From Bacteroidia bacterium (lineage in GTDB: Bacteria > Bacteroidota > Bacteroidia > JADZBD01), in contig JAGVMA010000007.1 of the NCBI GenBank assembly GCA_020054095.1, forward strand, positions 33,486-97,485: a stretch of 64,000 nt of DNA, written 5' to 3'. Below are positions 7,860 to 16,927 of this stretch, one piece after another. The stretch's first letter is position 1; every line of letters starts with the position of its first letter. Below the pieces are notes generated by a model, which worked only from the letters and a program-made list of their open reading frames with translations, made no database searches and was not told the origin of the DNA. Made by a program: the position numbers and the translations under genes.

Positions 7860-10382
7860 TTAAAACCGTACTATCATTCGCAAGTTAAGCAAGCGTCTGC
7901 TCAGGTAATTGGGTATGGCATAAGTTCGGTCGGCCACATCTTGCACCCACAAATACGAAACAGTATTGTTAATCGCCAGTAAATTATATACTTCGGCACG
8001 TATCCAAATAGACTGAAACTTACCCCAGAATTTTTTTGTTTTCATGCTATCGGATAAAAGTTCGTACGAAAAGCCAATATCCACTCTTCGGTAAGGCGGC
8101 ATCCGGAGTGTATCTTTATATCGCTCGTAAGTAGGTGGGCCAAATGGCAATCCGCTGCCAAACAATAAATTCAAATGCACTTGGCAGCGCGGTAATTTTG
8201 GTAAATAATCTTGAAAGAATATTGCAACGTTCACGCGCTGGTCGGTGGGGCGTGGCACATAACCCGGCTGTTTTGTAATGCTTGTTGCCACGCTATCATC
8301 GGTGGTGTAACCCGGAATAATTAAATCGCCATTTTGGTTATAGTTTAATGTGTAAGAGTCGTTTAAAATATCTTCTTTGGCAGATAAAACAGATAAACTT
8401 ACCCAAGAATCAACACCTTTAACTATTTCTCCGGCTATTTTCATATCCACACCTGTTACATATCCTTTCGCCATGTTTTTTGCATAGTAGCGTATGCGCA
8501 CATTATCTATCTCATACGGAATTAAATTTTTTAGCTGCTTGTAATAAATTTCGGATGTAAATTTAAAATCGCGGTTGTAAGCTTTAAAATTAAAATCGCT
8601 GCCCATCACAAAATGAATAGAGGTTTGCGCTTTTAAGTTGGTATTCACATTGCCATATAAATCGGTGAGCTCGCGATAAAAAGGTGGCTGGTAGTAATAG
8701 CCGGTCGCTGCTTTAAATGCAAAATCGCGTTTCCAGTTAGGGCGGTAATAAAAAACGGCTCGTGGGCCGGCCAAAAACTGCCTGTTTAAATCCCAATAAT
8801 TTGCACGTGCACCTATGTTCAAACTTATTTCTGATGTATCGCGCAGTTTCTTTTTCAAATTATATTGCACATATCCGCTGTAGCGATTGCTACCAATATT
8901 AATTTTTGTTTTTATCAACTCTTCCAGTTCTAACACATCGGGGTTGCCAAGCGGGGTGCTGTAGCCGGCCGAGTCGGTCATTTTCCATTCGCTCAAATTG
9001 TTTTTAATTTCTTCGTGTTGGTATTTTATGCCCCAGTCAAAATATGTGGTGCTGGTGAAAAACGAAGTATCGTTTTCTATCATTTTATTTCCTTTGTGTT
9101 CGGCATTATAAACGGTAGATGATAAATAGTTACGTGCATGCTGCAAAAATCCGCCTGTGCCTAAGTTAAATGCCACTTGCCCAAAATTATCTTTTCCCAA
9201 ATCGTTTTCTAATTGGTCTAATCTATATTCGCCCAGCAAATCAAAAGTTTCGGTTTCATTGGCATGATAAGCAGAGAAAATATATTTCAGTTGCAGATTT
9301 TTTTTGCTCGGGCGGTTTGATAATGTAAGCGCGCCCAAATAAGTGCGGTATTGGTCAATTTCTTGCCCCTCAAAAAAAACGCTAAGGCGCAATGCCTGAT
9401 TTACAGTTCCAAAATCTGATTGGCGCGATTCGGGCACCAATACATATTTGTTTCGCGATAAGTTAGTGAGCAAACTTATTTCCCATTCATCAGTAATATC
9501 AAACGTAAGGTACGATTGCACATCGTAAAAAAAAGGGCGGTAGTCGCCCTGTGTATCAAGCGATTTTAAAATGTATTGATTAGATTTTTGTCGCGCACCC
9601 ACAATCCATGTAAAGCGTTTATTATCAGTGCAGCCCTCTAAATGTATACTGCCGCCCAATAAACTTGCTGCTGCCGAACCACCAAACTTTGTGGGCTTGC
9701 GATATTTTATATCCAGCACCGATGACATTTTATCGCCATACTTTGCTTCAAACCCACCGGTAGAAAATTGTACCTCTTGCACCATATCGGGGTTTACAAA
9801 ACTCAATCCCTCTTGCTGCCCGGAGCGTACTAAAAACGGACGGTAAACTTCCACATCATTTACATAAACCAAATTTTCATCAAAATTTCCGCCTCGCACC
9901 GAGTAGCCGCTGCTCAGCTCATTGCTGCTCATCACACCCGGCTGCGAAAAAAGTATCACATTAAAATCGCCCGATGGGCCCGTTTGCACATAAATATCTT
10001 TTATTGGTATTTTTTGCATAAACACATCGCGGTTGCTGTTGTCAATTATATCCACGGTGTCAATAAAAAAACTGTCGTCAAAAATCAATTTTAGTTTTTG
10101 ACTTTCGCCTGCTTTCACCTTCACGGTTTTGTATTTTATGCCAAAACCCACATGCGATATTTTTAAAGTAATTAACGTATCGGCAGGGATGGTGATAGTG
10201 AACTTGCCGGCTGCATTTGTGGTGGCGCTGTAACTCAAATAGCCCTGTACGGTAATATTTGCATCATCATAAGGCGTATTGTCGCTATCCACAATAGTGC
10301 CCGTTACGGTGGCTGTTTTTTGTGCCATTGCCACACACGAAACAAATAAAAATACTATTGCCGCTAAGCGTTTTAAATTCAT
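7860..10382 (-). CDS. TonB-dependent receptor with carboxypeptidase-like regulatory domain
   Basis: 840 residues. Signal peptide 1-20 (ending VAMAQ). A CarboxypepD_reg-like beta-sandwich (~22-105, GTIVDSDNTPYDDANITVQG) and plug domain (~125-230, QPGVMSSNELSSGYSVRGGN; NPDMVQEVQFSTGGFEAKYG) follow, then a beta-barrel ending LRMIVRF. It imports an unknown ligand through the outer membrane using TonB energy. No SusD homologue lies beside it, so a glycan-specific Sus system is not supported. Its upstream region contains a short tandem AACGCAAAAT duplication near 10391-10414. It stands alone and is convergent with the T9SS-cargo pseudogene. Confidence 0.92.
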   Translation of the reverse strand: MNLKRLAAIVFLFVSCVAMAQKTATVTGTIVDSDNTPYDDANITVQGYLSYSATTNAAGKFTITIPADTLITLKISHVGFGIKYKTVKVKAGESQKLKLIFDDSFFIDTVDIIDNSNRDVFMQKIPIKDIYVQTGPSGDFNVILFSQPGVMSSNELSSGYSVRGGNFDENLVYVNDVEVYRPFLVRSGQQEGLSFVNPDMVQEVQFSTGGFEAKYGDKMSSVLDIKYRKPTKFGGSAAASLLGGSIHLEGCTDNKRFTWIVGARQKSNQYILKSLDTQGDYRPFFYDVQSYLTFDITDEWEISLLTNLSRNKYVLVPESRQSDFGTVNQALRLSVFFEGQEIDQYRTYLGALTLSNRPSKKNLQLKYIFSAYHANETETFDLLGEYRLDQLENDLGKDNFGQVAFNLGTGGFLQHARNYLSSTVYNAEHKGNKMIENDTSFFTSTTYFDWGIKYQHEEIKNNLSEWKMTDSAGYSTPLGNPDVLELEELIKTKINIGSNRYSGYVQYNLKKKLRDTSEISLNIGARANYWDLNRQFLAGPRAVFYYRPNWKRDFAFKAATGYYYQPPFYRELTDLYGNVNTNLKAQTSIHFVMGSDFNFKAYNRDFKFTSEIYYKQLKNLIPYEIDNVRIRYYAKNMAKGYVTGVDMKIAGEIVKGVDSWVSLSVLSAKEDILNDSYTLNYNQNGDLIIPGYTTDDSVATSITKQPGYVPRPTDQRVNVAIFFQDYLPKLPRCQVHLNLLFGSGLPFGPPTYERYKDTLRMPPYRRVDIGFSYELLSDSMKTKKFWGKFQSIWIRAEVYNLLAINNTVSYLWVQDVADRTYAIPNYLSRRLLNLRMIVRF

Positions 10383-10456
10383 AATCTACTATAACGCAAA
10401 ATAACGCAAAATAGTGTGTGGTGTTAAAAATAAATGTTTTCCTTGCGTACAATTAA

Positions 10457-10464
10457 TAAATTTG
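10457..10464 (+). promoter_or_regulatory. Candidate -7 element of the nucleotidyltransferase pair
   Basis: TAAATTTG matches TAnnTTTG. It ends only 4 bases before the ATG at 10469, so a transcript starting about 7 bases downstream would be leaderless or nearly so. No clear -33 TTTG is present. Confidence 0.4.
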
Positions 10465-10468
10465 CACA

Positions 10469-10957
10469 ATGGAAGCAGAACAACTGTTTTTAAAACTTTA
10501 TAACAATAATGTTCGATATCTGTTATGTGGTGGGTTGGCCGTAAATATATATGGCATTCCTCGTATGACAGCAGATATTGACATTTTAATTGATTTTAAT
10601 GCCGCTAATATTGCCTCTTTTGAAACCACAGTGAAAAAACTTGGGTATAAATCAATTTTACCTTTACCACTAAACCAATTAGCCGATGTAAAATTAAGAG
10701 ACCAATTAATTAGCGAAAAAAATCTCATTGCTTACTCATATTTTGGGGCAATGCAAGCGAATATGAGTCTCGATGTTATTATTTTTTCGCCACTTTCATT
10801 TAGCGATATGTGGGCAGAAAAAGAAGAGCGAAGTATAGATGATGCAAAGGTGTTTTTGGTGAGCGTAAATCATTTAAAACTTTTAAAACAAAACACCGGC
10901 CGCGAACAAGACAAACAAGATATTATCAACCTTAATAAATTTTATCCAAGTGAATGA
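10469..10957 (+). CDS. Nucleotidyltransferase (MNT/AbiEii-like fold), candidate TA-like module component
   Basis: 162 residues. The nucleotidyltransferase signature is CGGLAVNIYGIPRMTADIDI (20-39): glycine pair G21-G22 followed by the DxD pair D36/D38, with a third candidate acidic residue in MSLDVII. This is the layout of the DUF6036/AbiEii-like group. Its stop overlaps a GTG-started 58-residue frame by 8 bases, so the two are probably translated together. Relatives of this fold act as toxins or antitoxins by transferring nucleotides to tRNA or proteins. That role here is inference; a solitary housekeeping nucleotidyltransferase is the alternative. Confidence 0.8.
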   Translation: MEAEQLFLKLYNNNVRYLLCGGLAVNIYGIPRMTADIDILIDFNAANIASFETTVKKLGYKSILPLPLNQLADVKLRDQLISEKNLIAYSYFGAMQANMSLDVIIFSPLSFSDMWAEKEERSIDDAKVFLVSVNHLKLLKQNTGREQDKQDIINLNKFYPSE

Positions 10958-11126
10958 ACCAATAAAAGGATATTACTACGAAGTTACTGCTGAGCAGGTA
11001 AAAAAACACAAGCGGCTTTCTGTAAAAGAAATTTTACAATGGTTAGAGCAAACCAATGCATTTGTAAATAAAGTGCGCACAGATAAAGCAAAAAAAATTG
11101 CTGAGCAACTACGAAGCGGGAAATAA
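10950..11126 (+). CDS. Small 58-residue partner of the nucleotidyltransferase
   Basis: GTG at 10950 overlaps the preceding gene by 8 bases. The frame encodes MNEPIKGYYYEVTAEQVKKH and continues through a Lys/Glu-rich helical stretch (SVKEILQWLEQTNAF) to TAA at 11124-11126. The nearby ATG at 10954 is out of frame and stops after three codons, so GTG is the only plausible start. The helical, charged, short character fits an antitoxin or a nucleic-acid-binding accessory. Its last 18 bases overlap the 3' end of folK on the other strand. Recognised by context; no family firmly named. Confidence 0.7.
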   Translation: MNEPIKGYYYEVTAEQVKKHKRLSVKEILQWLEQTNAFVNKVRTDKAKKIAEQLRSGK

Positions 11127-11627
11127 TTTCACCACCAACTTATCCTCACATTCAGTAAGCAATTGGGCGCAAGTTTTAGTTAAAACAGGATGCAAAAAAT
11201 CAGGTGTAATTTCGCATACAGGCGCAAGTACAAATCGCCTTTGGTGCATGAGTGGGTGTGGTACTTTTAATTGAGGCGTATCAATAACTTTATTTCCGTA
11301 AAAAATGATGTCAATATCTATAATGCGCTGCTCCCATTTTTGGTGGCGAGTGCGGCCAAGGGTTTTTTCAATTGCCAATATTTTTTCGATCAAGCGGCTT
11401 GCTTCGTGCCTTGTTTTAATATGTAATGCACAATTTAAATATGGCGGCTGGGCTGTGTTTCCCCAGGCGGCTGTTTCGTATAAGCCCGATTGTGCCAACA
11501 CAGTTCCGCAATCATCGGTAATAAGTTTAACAGCATCGGCTATAAAACCTTTTCGGTTGCCCATGTTACTTCCCAGTAACAAAATGGATTCTTGTTCGTC
11601 TGATGTATTATGATGAACGGTATTCAA
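11109..11627 (-). CDS. folK: 2-amino-4-hydroxy-6-hydroxymethyldihydropteridine pyrophosphokinase
   Basis: 172 residues (family ~160-170). Transfers pyrophosphate from ATP to hydroxymethyldihydropterin in folate synthesis; cytosolic. Visible motifs: LLLGSNMGNR near the N-terminus, YETAAWGNTAQPPYLNCAL, the ATP/metal-binding RIIDIDIIFYG, and PHPLMHQRRFVLAPVCEI. The N-terminus carries ~14 extra residues before ILLLGSN. Its 3' end overlaps the 58-residue frame on the plus strand by 18 bases. Confidence 0.95.
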   Translation of the reverse strand: MNTVHHNTSDEQESILLLGSNMGNRKGFIADAVKLITDDCGTVLAQSGLYETAAWGNTAQPPYLNCALHIKTRHEASRLIEKILAIEKTLGRTRHQKWEQRIIDIDIIFYGNKVIDTPQLKVPHPLMHQRRFVLAPVCEITPDFLHPVLTKTCAQLLTECEDKLVVKLFPAS

Positions 11628-11685
11628 TCGTATCGTAGCATTTAATAAATTCGCATAAAATTAACACAAACTCAAAAATTTTAAA

Positions 11686-13446
11686 ATGAAAAATTTTTTC
11701 ACCTCATTTTTCGGAGCATTGCTGGCAATTGCAATCAGTTTTGTTCTGCTATTAGTAATTATTTTTTCGCTCATCCCCGAAAAAAAGGAAGTAAGCGTGC
11801 TGCCAAAATCGGTATTGCATTTAACCTTTAGCGCTCCCATAACCGAGCGCACAAGTAAAGACCCATTTGAAGAAATAAGAAATGGCGGTGGCGATAAAGC
11901 AATGGGCCTTAATGATATTATGGCAACCATCGAAAAAGCAAAAACCGATTCGCTTATAAAAGGCATTTACCTCGATTTAAGCAGTATTGATGGCGGTTTT
12001 GCAACTGTTGAAGAAATACGCAACTCGCTTTTGGATTTTAAAAAGAGCGGAAAATTTATTGTCAGCTATTCTGAAATATATACAGCCAAAGCATATTACC
12101 TGGCTACCGTTTCGGATAAAATATACTTAAACCCGCAAGGACTGATTGAGTGGAAGGGACTAAGCGCACAAATAATGTTTTACACCGGCATGCTTAAAAA
12201 AATGGATGTGGATGTGCAAATTTTCAGGCACGGTAAATTTAAAAGTGCAGTAGAGCCTTTCTTTGAAGAAAAAATGAGCGATGCCAATCGCTTGCAAACC
12301 AAAACATACATAGGCGGCTTGTGGAATCAGGTGCTAAAGGGTGTGAGCGAATCGCGCGGCATTAGCATTGATGAGCTCACCGCAATGGCTAACAAAATGC
12401 AGGTGCAACGTGCAGCCGATTGTATAAAATACAAATTAGCCGATGCCACTTTGTATAAAGATGAATTGCTTGGCGAAATACGTAAGCTTATTTCTGCCAA
12501 AGAAACCGATAAAATTAATTTCATCACGCTAAGTAAATACAATAAAGCACCTAAAACACTCACCGAAAGCACACTTGGTAAAAAAAATAAAATTGCGGTG
12601 ATATACGCATCGGGCTCTATTGAAAGTGGCGAAGGCGATGATAATACAATTGGCTCTGAGCGCATTTCATCATCCATTCGCGAAGCAAGATTAGACAGTA
12701 ACGTAAAAGCAATTGTATTGCGCGTTAATTCTCCCGGTGGCAGTGCATTGGCGAGCGATGTAATTTGGCGCGAAATGGTATTGGCTAAAAAAGTAAAACC
12801 TGTAATTGTTTCAATGGGCGATGTAGCAGCAAGCGGTGGCTATTACATTGCGTGTGTAAGCAATCGCATATTTGCACAACCCAATACCATTACGGGTTCT
12901 ATTGGTGTTTTTGGCATGTTGCCAAGTTTGCAGCGTACGCTCAAAACCAATTTAGGCATCACCATTGATACTGTAAATACAAATAAGCACGCACACTTAG
13001 GCAGTTTGTACTTACCTGTAGATAAAGATGAAGCAGCCGTTATACAACAAGGTGTGGAAGATATTTATACTGATTTTATTACCAAAGTAGGCGAGGGCAG
13101 AGGCATCACGAAAGATGCTGTTGACAGCATAGGTCAGGGCCGTGTGTGGTGCGGAACCGATGCCATTAAAATTGGTTTGGTAGATGAACTTGGCGGAATT
13201 AACGATGCCATAAAATACGCTGCAGGTAAAGCCGGGATTAAAGATTACAAAATTTTATCGCTACCTAAGCAGAAAGATCCATTTGAAGATTTCATGAAAA
13301 AACTATCCGAAGGCGAAGAAAGTATAAAGCAAAACATACTTAAAACCGAATTTGGCGCAGCTTATAACTATTATAAATACATCAATAATATGATGGGACT
13401 TAAAGGCATACAAGCCCGCTTGCCTTACGAAATCATCATCAATTAA
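11686..13446 (+). CDS. sppA: Signal peptide peptidase SppA, 67K type
   Basis: 586 residues, typical for the duplicated long form. N-terminal membrane anchor ~8-30 (LLAIAISFVLLLVIIFSLI), then two S49 domains. The catalytic dyad is visible: K186 in GKFKSAVEP of the first half and nucleophile S383 in GDVAASGGYYIA of the second. It degrades cleaved signal peptides in the inner membrane. Divergent from folK with a 58-base gap; a 199-base gap follows it. Confidence 0.95.
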   Translation: MKNFFTSFFGALLAIAISFVLLLVIIFSLIPEKKEVSVLPKSVLHLTFSAPITERTSKDPFEEIRNGGGDKAMGLNDIMATIEKAKTDSLIKGIYLDLSSIDGGFATVEEIRNSLLDFKKSGKFIVSYSEIYTAKAYYLATVSDKIYLNPQGLIEWKGLSAQIMFYTGMLKKMDVDVQIFRHGKFKSAVEPFFEEKMSDANRLQTKTYIGGLWNQVLKGVSESRGISIDELTAMANKMQVQRAADCIKYKLADATLYKDELLGEIRKLISAKETDKINFITLSKYNKAPKTLTESTLGKKNKIAVIYASGSIESGEGDDNTIGSERISSSIREARLDSNVKAIVLRVNSPGGSALASDVIWREMVLAKKVKPVIVSMGDVAASGGYYIACVSNRIFAQPNTITGSIGVFGMLPSLQRTLKTNLGITIDTVNTNKHAHLGSLYLPVDKDEAAVIQQGVEDIYTDFITKVGEGRGITKDAVDSIGQGRVWCGTDAIKIGLVDELGGINDAIKYAAGKAGIKDYKILSLPKQKDPFEDFMKKLSEGEESIKQNILKTEFGAAYNYYKYINNMMGLKGIQARLPYEIIIN

Positions 13447-13645
13447 TTTGCGTTTTCTTTAAAATGTTAGTTTAAGTATTTTATTTTTAAAGCAAGACAT
13501 AAAGTTTTCACACTTAGTCTTCGATAAGATATGACTGACCAGCGCATGGTCATATTAATCCTGCCGAAATATGTGTTGTCGAGATGCGATTCGTTAATAT
13601 GAGGTCTTTTTTATTACATTAGCAGTTCAAAAAAAATCAATCATC
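13447..13645 (+). other. Intergenic stretch with nested inverted repeats
   Basis: No credible frame. A stem TGACCA/TGGTCA (13536-13541/13547-13552) nests inside ATATGAC/GTCATAT (13529-13535/13549-13555). CATATTAA (13551-13558) is repeated inverted as TTAATATG (13594-13601), just before TTTTTT at 13606-13611. Together they could be the sppA terminator or a structured leader of the following gene; neither is certain. Confidence 0.35.
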
Positions 13646-15082
13646 ATGAAAAAATTTCTACTCGCAATTTTCACTCTTGCACTATTTTCTGCTAATGCTC
13701 AAACTCCTGTTCAAACTACACTAATCAGCGGTTTGCAATATTCGGTGGCATTCACATTTTTGCCTGATGGAAAATTTCTAATCACCCTCAAACCCGGTGT
13801 TATTGCACTTTACGATGCAGCAGGGGTTTACATGAACGATTATTACGATTTATCCGATTCTACTTACGATAATTTTGAGCGCGGTTTATTGGGCATTGAA
13901 ATTGATCCTAACTATGCTACCAATAATTATGTATATGCTTATTATAACCACCGCTGCTGCAGCCCTAATTTTTCGGGTACACAATATTTGCGTGTGGTTC
14001 GTTTCACCACCGCTGGTAACGTGGGCACTAACCCTATGGTTATTTTTAGTCAACAAGTAGGTAATATAAATGGCAACCACGTGGGCGGCAATGTTCGCTT
14101 TCGCCCTTCCGATACAGCAAATATTTACATTTCCATTGGCGATATTGCAGTTTCGGCAAATGCACAGCAGCTAACCAATCCTTTCGGAAAAATGCTGCGT
14201 CTTAAAAAAGATGGTACAATACCAACCAACAATCCATTTTACGATGATGGTAATCCGGCTACCGGTAACGATGACCGTATTTGGAGCTATGGCCACCGCA
14301 ATCCGTTCGATTTTTGTTTCAGCACTTTCAATGATTCACTTTATATTTCCGAAAACGGTGTCGCTACTTGGGATGAGGTAAATTACGGAATACGTGGCGG
14401 CAATTATGGTTGGAGTCCCTGCGAAGGTTTTTATGTAACAGGCTCTACCACCACGCTTTGCAATAATCCTAATTATATTGATCCTATTGAGGATTGGGGT
14501 TCTCCACTCCCTGCCATTACAGGTATCTTACATTACACATCCAATCTATTTAACACACTCACTAATCATCTCTTGGTATCTGATAATGATTATGGTCGCA
14601 TTTATGATATTACGCTTGGCAACGCGCCATTGTATGACACTTTTATTTCGCGCACACAGTGGATGGATGCCGTTCCTGAATCGGGCGGATTAACCACACT
14701 TAAACAAGGAGCCGATGGTTGCGTGTATGCAATGAAAGGCGGCTATACCACTAGCGGAAAAATTTACCGCATCTGTCCGCAAGGATTATACACCAATGAA
14801 AATGCGCAGCAAAACTTTTTCATTTCACAAGCCACACCTAATCCGTTTAACGCACAGTCGCTTATTAATTTTAATTTAAAACAATCTGCACAAGTAAAAA
14901 TTACTGTTACCGATGTTACAAGCAAAACAATTGCTATCGTGCTTAATGAAAGTAAGCAAGCCGGTGAGCACACCATCACCATCAGCAAAACCGATTTACA
15001 ACTCACTTCCGGAATTTATTTTTGCACCATGCAAATTAACGGTGGCGAATATTCACAAACCATAAAACTCGTTGTTCAATAA
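13646..15082 (+). CDS. Secreted glucose/sorbosone dehydrogenase-like beta-propeller with T9SS sorting domain
   Basis: 478 residues. Signal peptide 1-18 (MKKFLLAIFTLALFSANA). The body matches PQQ-dependent sugar dehydrogenase-type propellers (GSDH, PF07995): FERGLLGIEIDPNYATNNYV, GNHVGGNVRF, GKMLRLKKDGTIP, WSYGHRNPFDF, ISENG and GGNYGWSPCEG. The last ~80 residues from ATPNPFNAQS to KLVVQ form a T9SS type A sorting domain, so the protein is exported and probably surface-attached. Substrate unknown. The stop TAA shares its last A with the ATG of the next gene. Confidence 0.88.
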   Translation: MKKFLLAIFTLALFSANAQTPVQTTLISGLQYSVAFTFLPDGKFLITLKPGVIALYDAAGVYMNDYYDLSDSTYDNFERGLLGIEIDPNYATNNYVYAYYNHRCCSPNFSGTQYLRVVRFTTAGNVGTNPMVIFSQQVGNINGNHVGGNVRFRPSDTANIYISIGDIAVSANAQQLTNPFGKMLRLKKDGTIPTNNPFYDDGNPATGNDDRIWSYGHRNPFDFCFSTFNDSLYISENGVATWDEVNYGIRGGNYGWSPCEGFYVTGSTTTLCNNPNYIDPIEDWGSPLPAITGILHYTSNLFNTLTNHLLVSDNDYGRIYDITLGNAPLYDTFISRTQWMDAVPESGGLTTLKQGADGCVYAMKGGYTTSGKIYRICPQGLYTNENAQQNFFISQATPNPFNAQSLINFNLKQSAQVKITVTDVTSKTIAIVLNESKQAGEHTITISKTDLQLTSGIYFCTMQINGGEYSQTIKLVVQ

Positions 15083-15711
15083 TGCCTGTAATAGCAGTAA
15101 TAATATCTGCTTCATTTTTAGTTTTATTCTTTTGGCTAATACTTAAGCTAAATGCCAAAACCATTATTAAATCATGGGATGCATATACCATCCTTGCCGA
15201 TGAATTAAAAATTCCGCTTACTAAACCCGAGATAACTTTATTTAAATACCCGCTACCATATTTAAGCGGAACGTATAAAAACCACACCGTTAATATTCGT
15301 TGCGAACAGCGCGGAAGTGGTAAAAACAGATATTACATTAATGTGCTCACTGTTAAAGTTAATACTACTGCCGATAGCAGCACCATCCGCATTTACCGCG
15401 AAGGATTTTTTTCTAAAATAGGCAAATCACTTGGCATGCAAGATATACAAGTGGGTTACGATGAATTTGATAAAACATTTATTCTAAAATCTTCAGCACC
15501 CGATTTGGCTGCTAAAGTATTCGACAATAAAATGTGCGATGTGTTTATAAATAACAAACATAATCTCCAAGCCGATCTAATTTATCAAAACACCGTTATT
15601 GCCTACTCCCTTACGGGGCATTTGAATGCCGCACGTGCTGCACAATACCGCGAGGTTACCGAAATTGCAATGCAACTTGCGGCCAATATCGAAAAGCACA
15701 CTGGCAGGTAA
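15082..15711 (+). CDS. Hypothetical membrane-anchored protein
   Basis: 209 residues, not recognised. One N-terminal membrane segment (~3-22, VIAVIISASFLVLFFWLIL) precedes a soluble domain with alternating beta-rich stretches (YINVLTVKV, STIRIYREGFFSKIG, FILKSS). The ATG overlaps the stop of the T9SS dehydrogenase-like gene by one base (TAATG), suggesting co-translation. A 14-base gap separates it from the GT87-like gene. Confidence 0.75.
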   Translation: MPVIAVIISASFLVLFFWLILKLNAKTIIKSWDAYTILADELKIPLTKPEITLFKYPLPYLSGTYKNHTVNIRCEQRGSGKNRYYINVLTVKVNTTADSSTIRIYREGFFSKIGKSLGMQDIQVGYDEFDKTFILKSSAPDLAAKVFDNKMCDVFINNKHNLQADLIYQNTVIAYSLTGHLNAARAAQYREVTEIAMQLAANIEKHTGR

Positions 15712-15725
15712 TTTTATTTTCCGCA

Positions 15726-16910
15726 ATGCCTACTAAACTTTCCACCTTGCTCGATAAATTTGCCGAGAAAAAAATTGCACTCGCCATTATTCTTTTCATT
15801 GTTTGTGTGGCCATAACCGCACAAAAAATGGCACAAGGCCAAAACTTTTTTTGGAACGGCATGCACACCCACTATAACAACTATGTTATTTTCAAATACT
15901 CTTTTCTGCACCTCGTTAATCACCAGAACCTCTATCTTTTTTACCCCCACCAATATGCCGATTTATATAAATACAGCCCCAGCTTTGCACTCGTAATGGC
16001 AGCGTTTTATTATTTACCCGATTTTGCCGGGCTTTCTATTTGGAATTGCATCAATGTTTTTTTACTCTTCTATGCCATCCAAAATTTTAAACTCATCACC
16101 ACCACTCAAAAACTCATCCTGCTCCTTTTTCTTTTTTTCGAAATTATTTTAACCACACAAAATTCGCAAAGCAATGCACTGCTGGCAGCACTCACACTGC
16201 TTGCCTTCAATTCATTCGAAAACAAAAAACCGGCACACGCCACTTTGCTTATCGCCATTGGTTTTTACATAAAAATTTATTCTGTTTTAGGATGTCTGTT
16301 GCTGCTGCTCTATCCACAAAAATTAAAATCTATTTTATATTTAGCACTTTGGTCGGTAGTCTTTTTACTCTTGCCTTTAGTCCTTATCACACCACAGCAA
16401 CTAATTGAACAATATAAAAATTGGTACCAACTTTTAATCATGGACCAAAGCCAATCAATCGGCATGAGCGTTTTTGCATTCACATCAGCCATCAGCACAT
16501 CTGCTCTGCTCAAATACATTATGCTGCTGCTGGGCGCTATCATTTTAATTGTTCCGGCATTCCTCTTTCGCAGGCACATTAACCCACACTTCCGTGTGTT
16601 GTATTTAGCACTTATTTTAATTTGGATGGTTGTATTTAATCACAAAGCCGAATCGCCCACATTTATTATTGCCATGCTTGGAGTAGGGCTCTGGTATTTT
16701 CATTCTATAAAAACCAAAATCAATTTTTACTTAACCCTGCTCACTTTCTTTTTCACATCCCTTTGGTTTACCGATATTGTTCCGCGCCCGTTAAAAGAAA
16801 TTATTATGCACGTGCAATACATCAAGCCTTTTTTCCCGATACTGGTTTTAGTACGCATAGCTTACAGCTTACTCTCTCGCAACGAACAATACCCAACCCG
16901 CGCTGAATAG
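15726..16910 (+). CDS. Polytopic membrane glycosyltransferase, GT87-like
   Basis: 394 residues with about ten hydrophobic segments. The pattern resembles the DUF2029/GT87 family of polyprenyl-phosphate-sugar-dependent mannosyl or arabinofuranosyl transferases: YKYSPSFALVMAAFYYLPDF after the first loop, LTTQNSQSNALLAALTLLAF, IGFYIKIYSVLGCLLLLLYP and a conserved FNHKAESPTF near 312-321. Donor and acceptor are unknown. Third gene of a probable operon from 13646. Confidence 0.75.
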   Translation: MPTKLSTLLDKFAEKKIALAIILFIVCVAITAQKMAQGQNFFWNGMHTHYNNYVIFKYSFLHLVNHQNLYLFYPHQYADLYKYSPSFALVMAAFYYLPDFAGLSIWNCINVFLLFYAIQNFKLITTTQKLILLLFLFFEIILTTQNSQSNALLAALTLLAFNSFENKKPAHATLLIAIGFYIKIYSVLGCLLLLLYPQKLKSILYLALWSVVFLLLPLVLITPQQLIEQYKNWYQLLIMDQSQSIGMSVFAFTSAISTSALLKYIMLLLGAIILIVPAFLFRRHINPHFRVLYLALILIWMVVFNHKAESPTFIIAMLGVGLWYFHSIKTKINFYLTLLTFFFTSLWFTDIVPRPLKEIIMHVQYIKPFFPILVLVRIAYSLLSRNEQYPTRAE

Positions 16911-16927
16911 TTTTAATGTTAGTTTTT

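Noticed and set aside
7860..10382. SusC-type glycan uptake locus
   Set aside because: There is no SusD homologue, glycoside hydrolase or hybrid two-component system beside the receptor.
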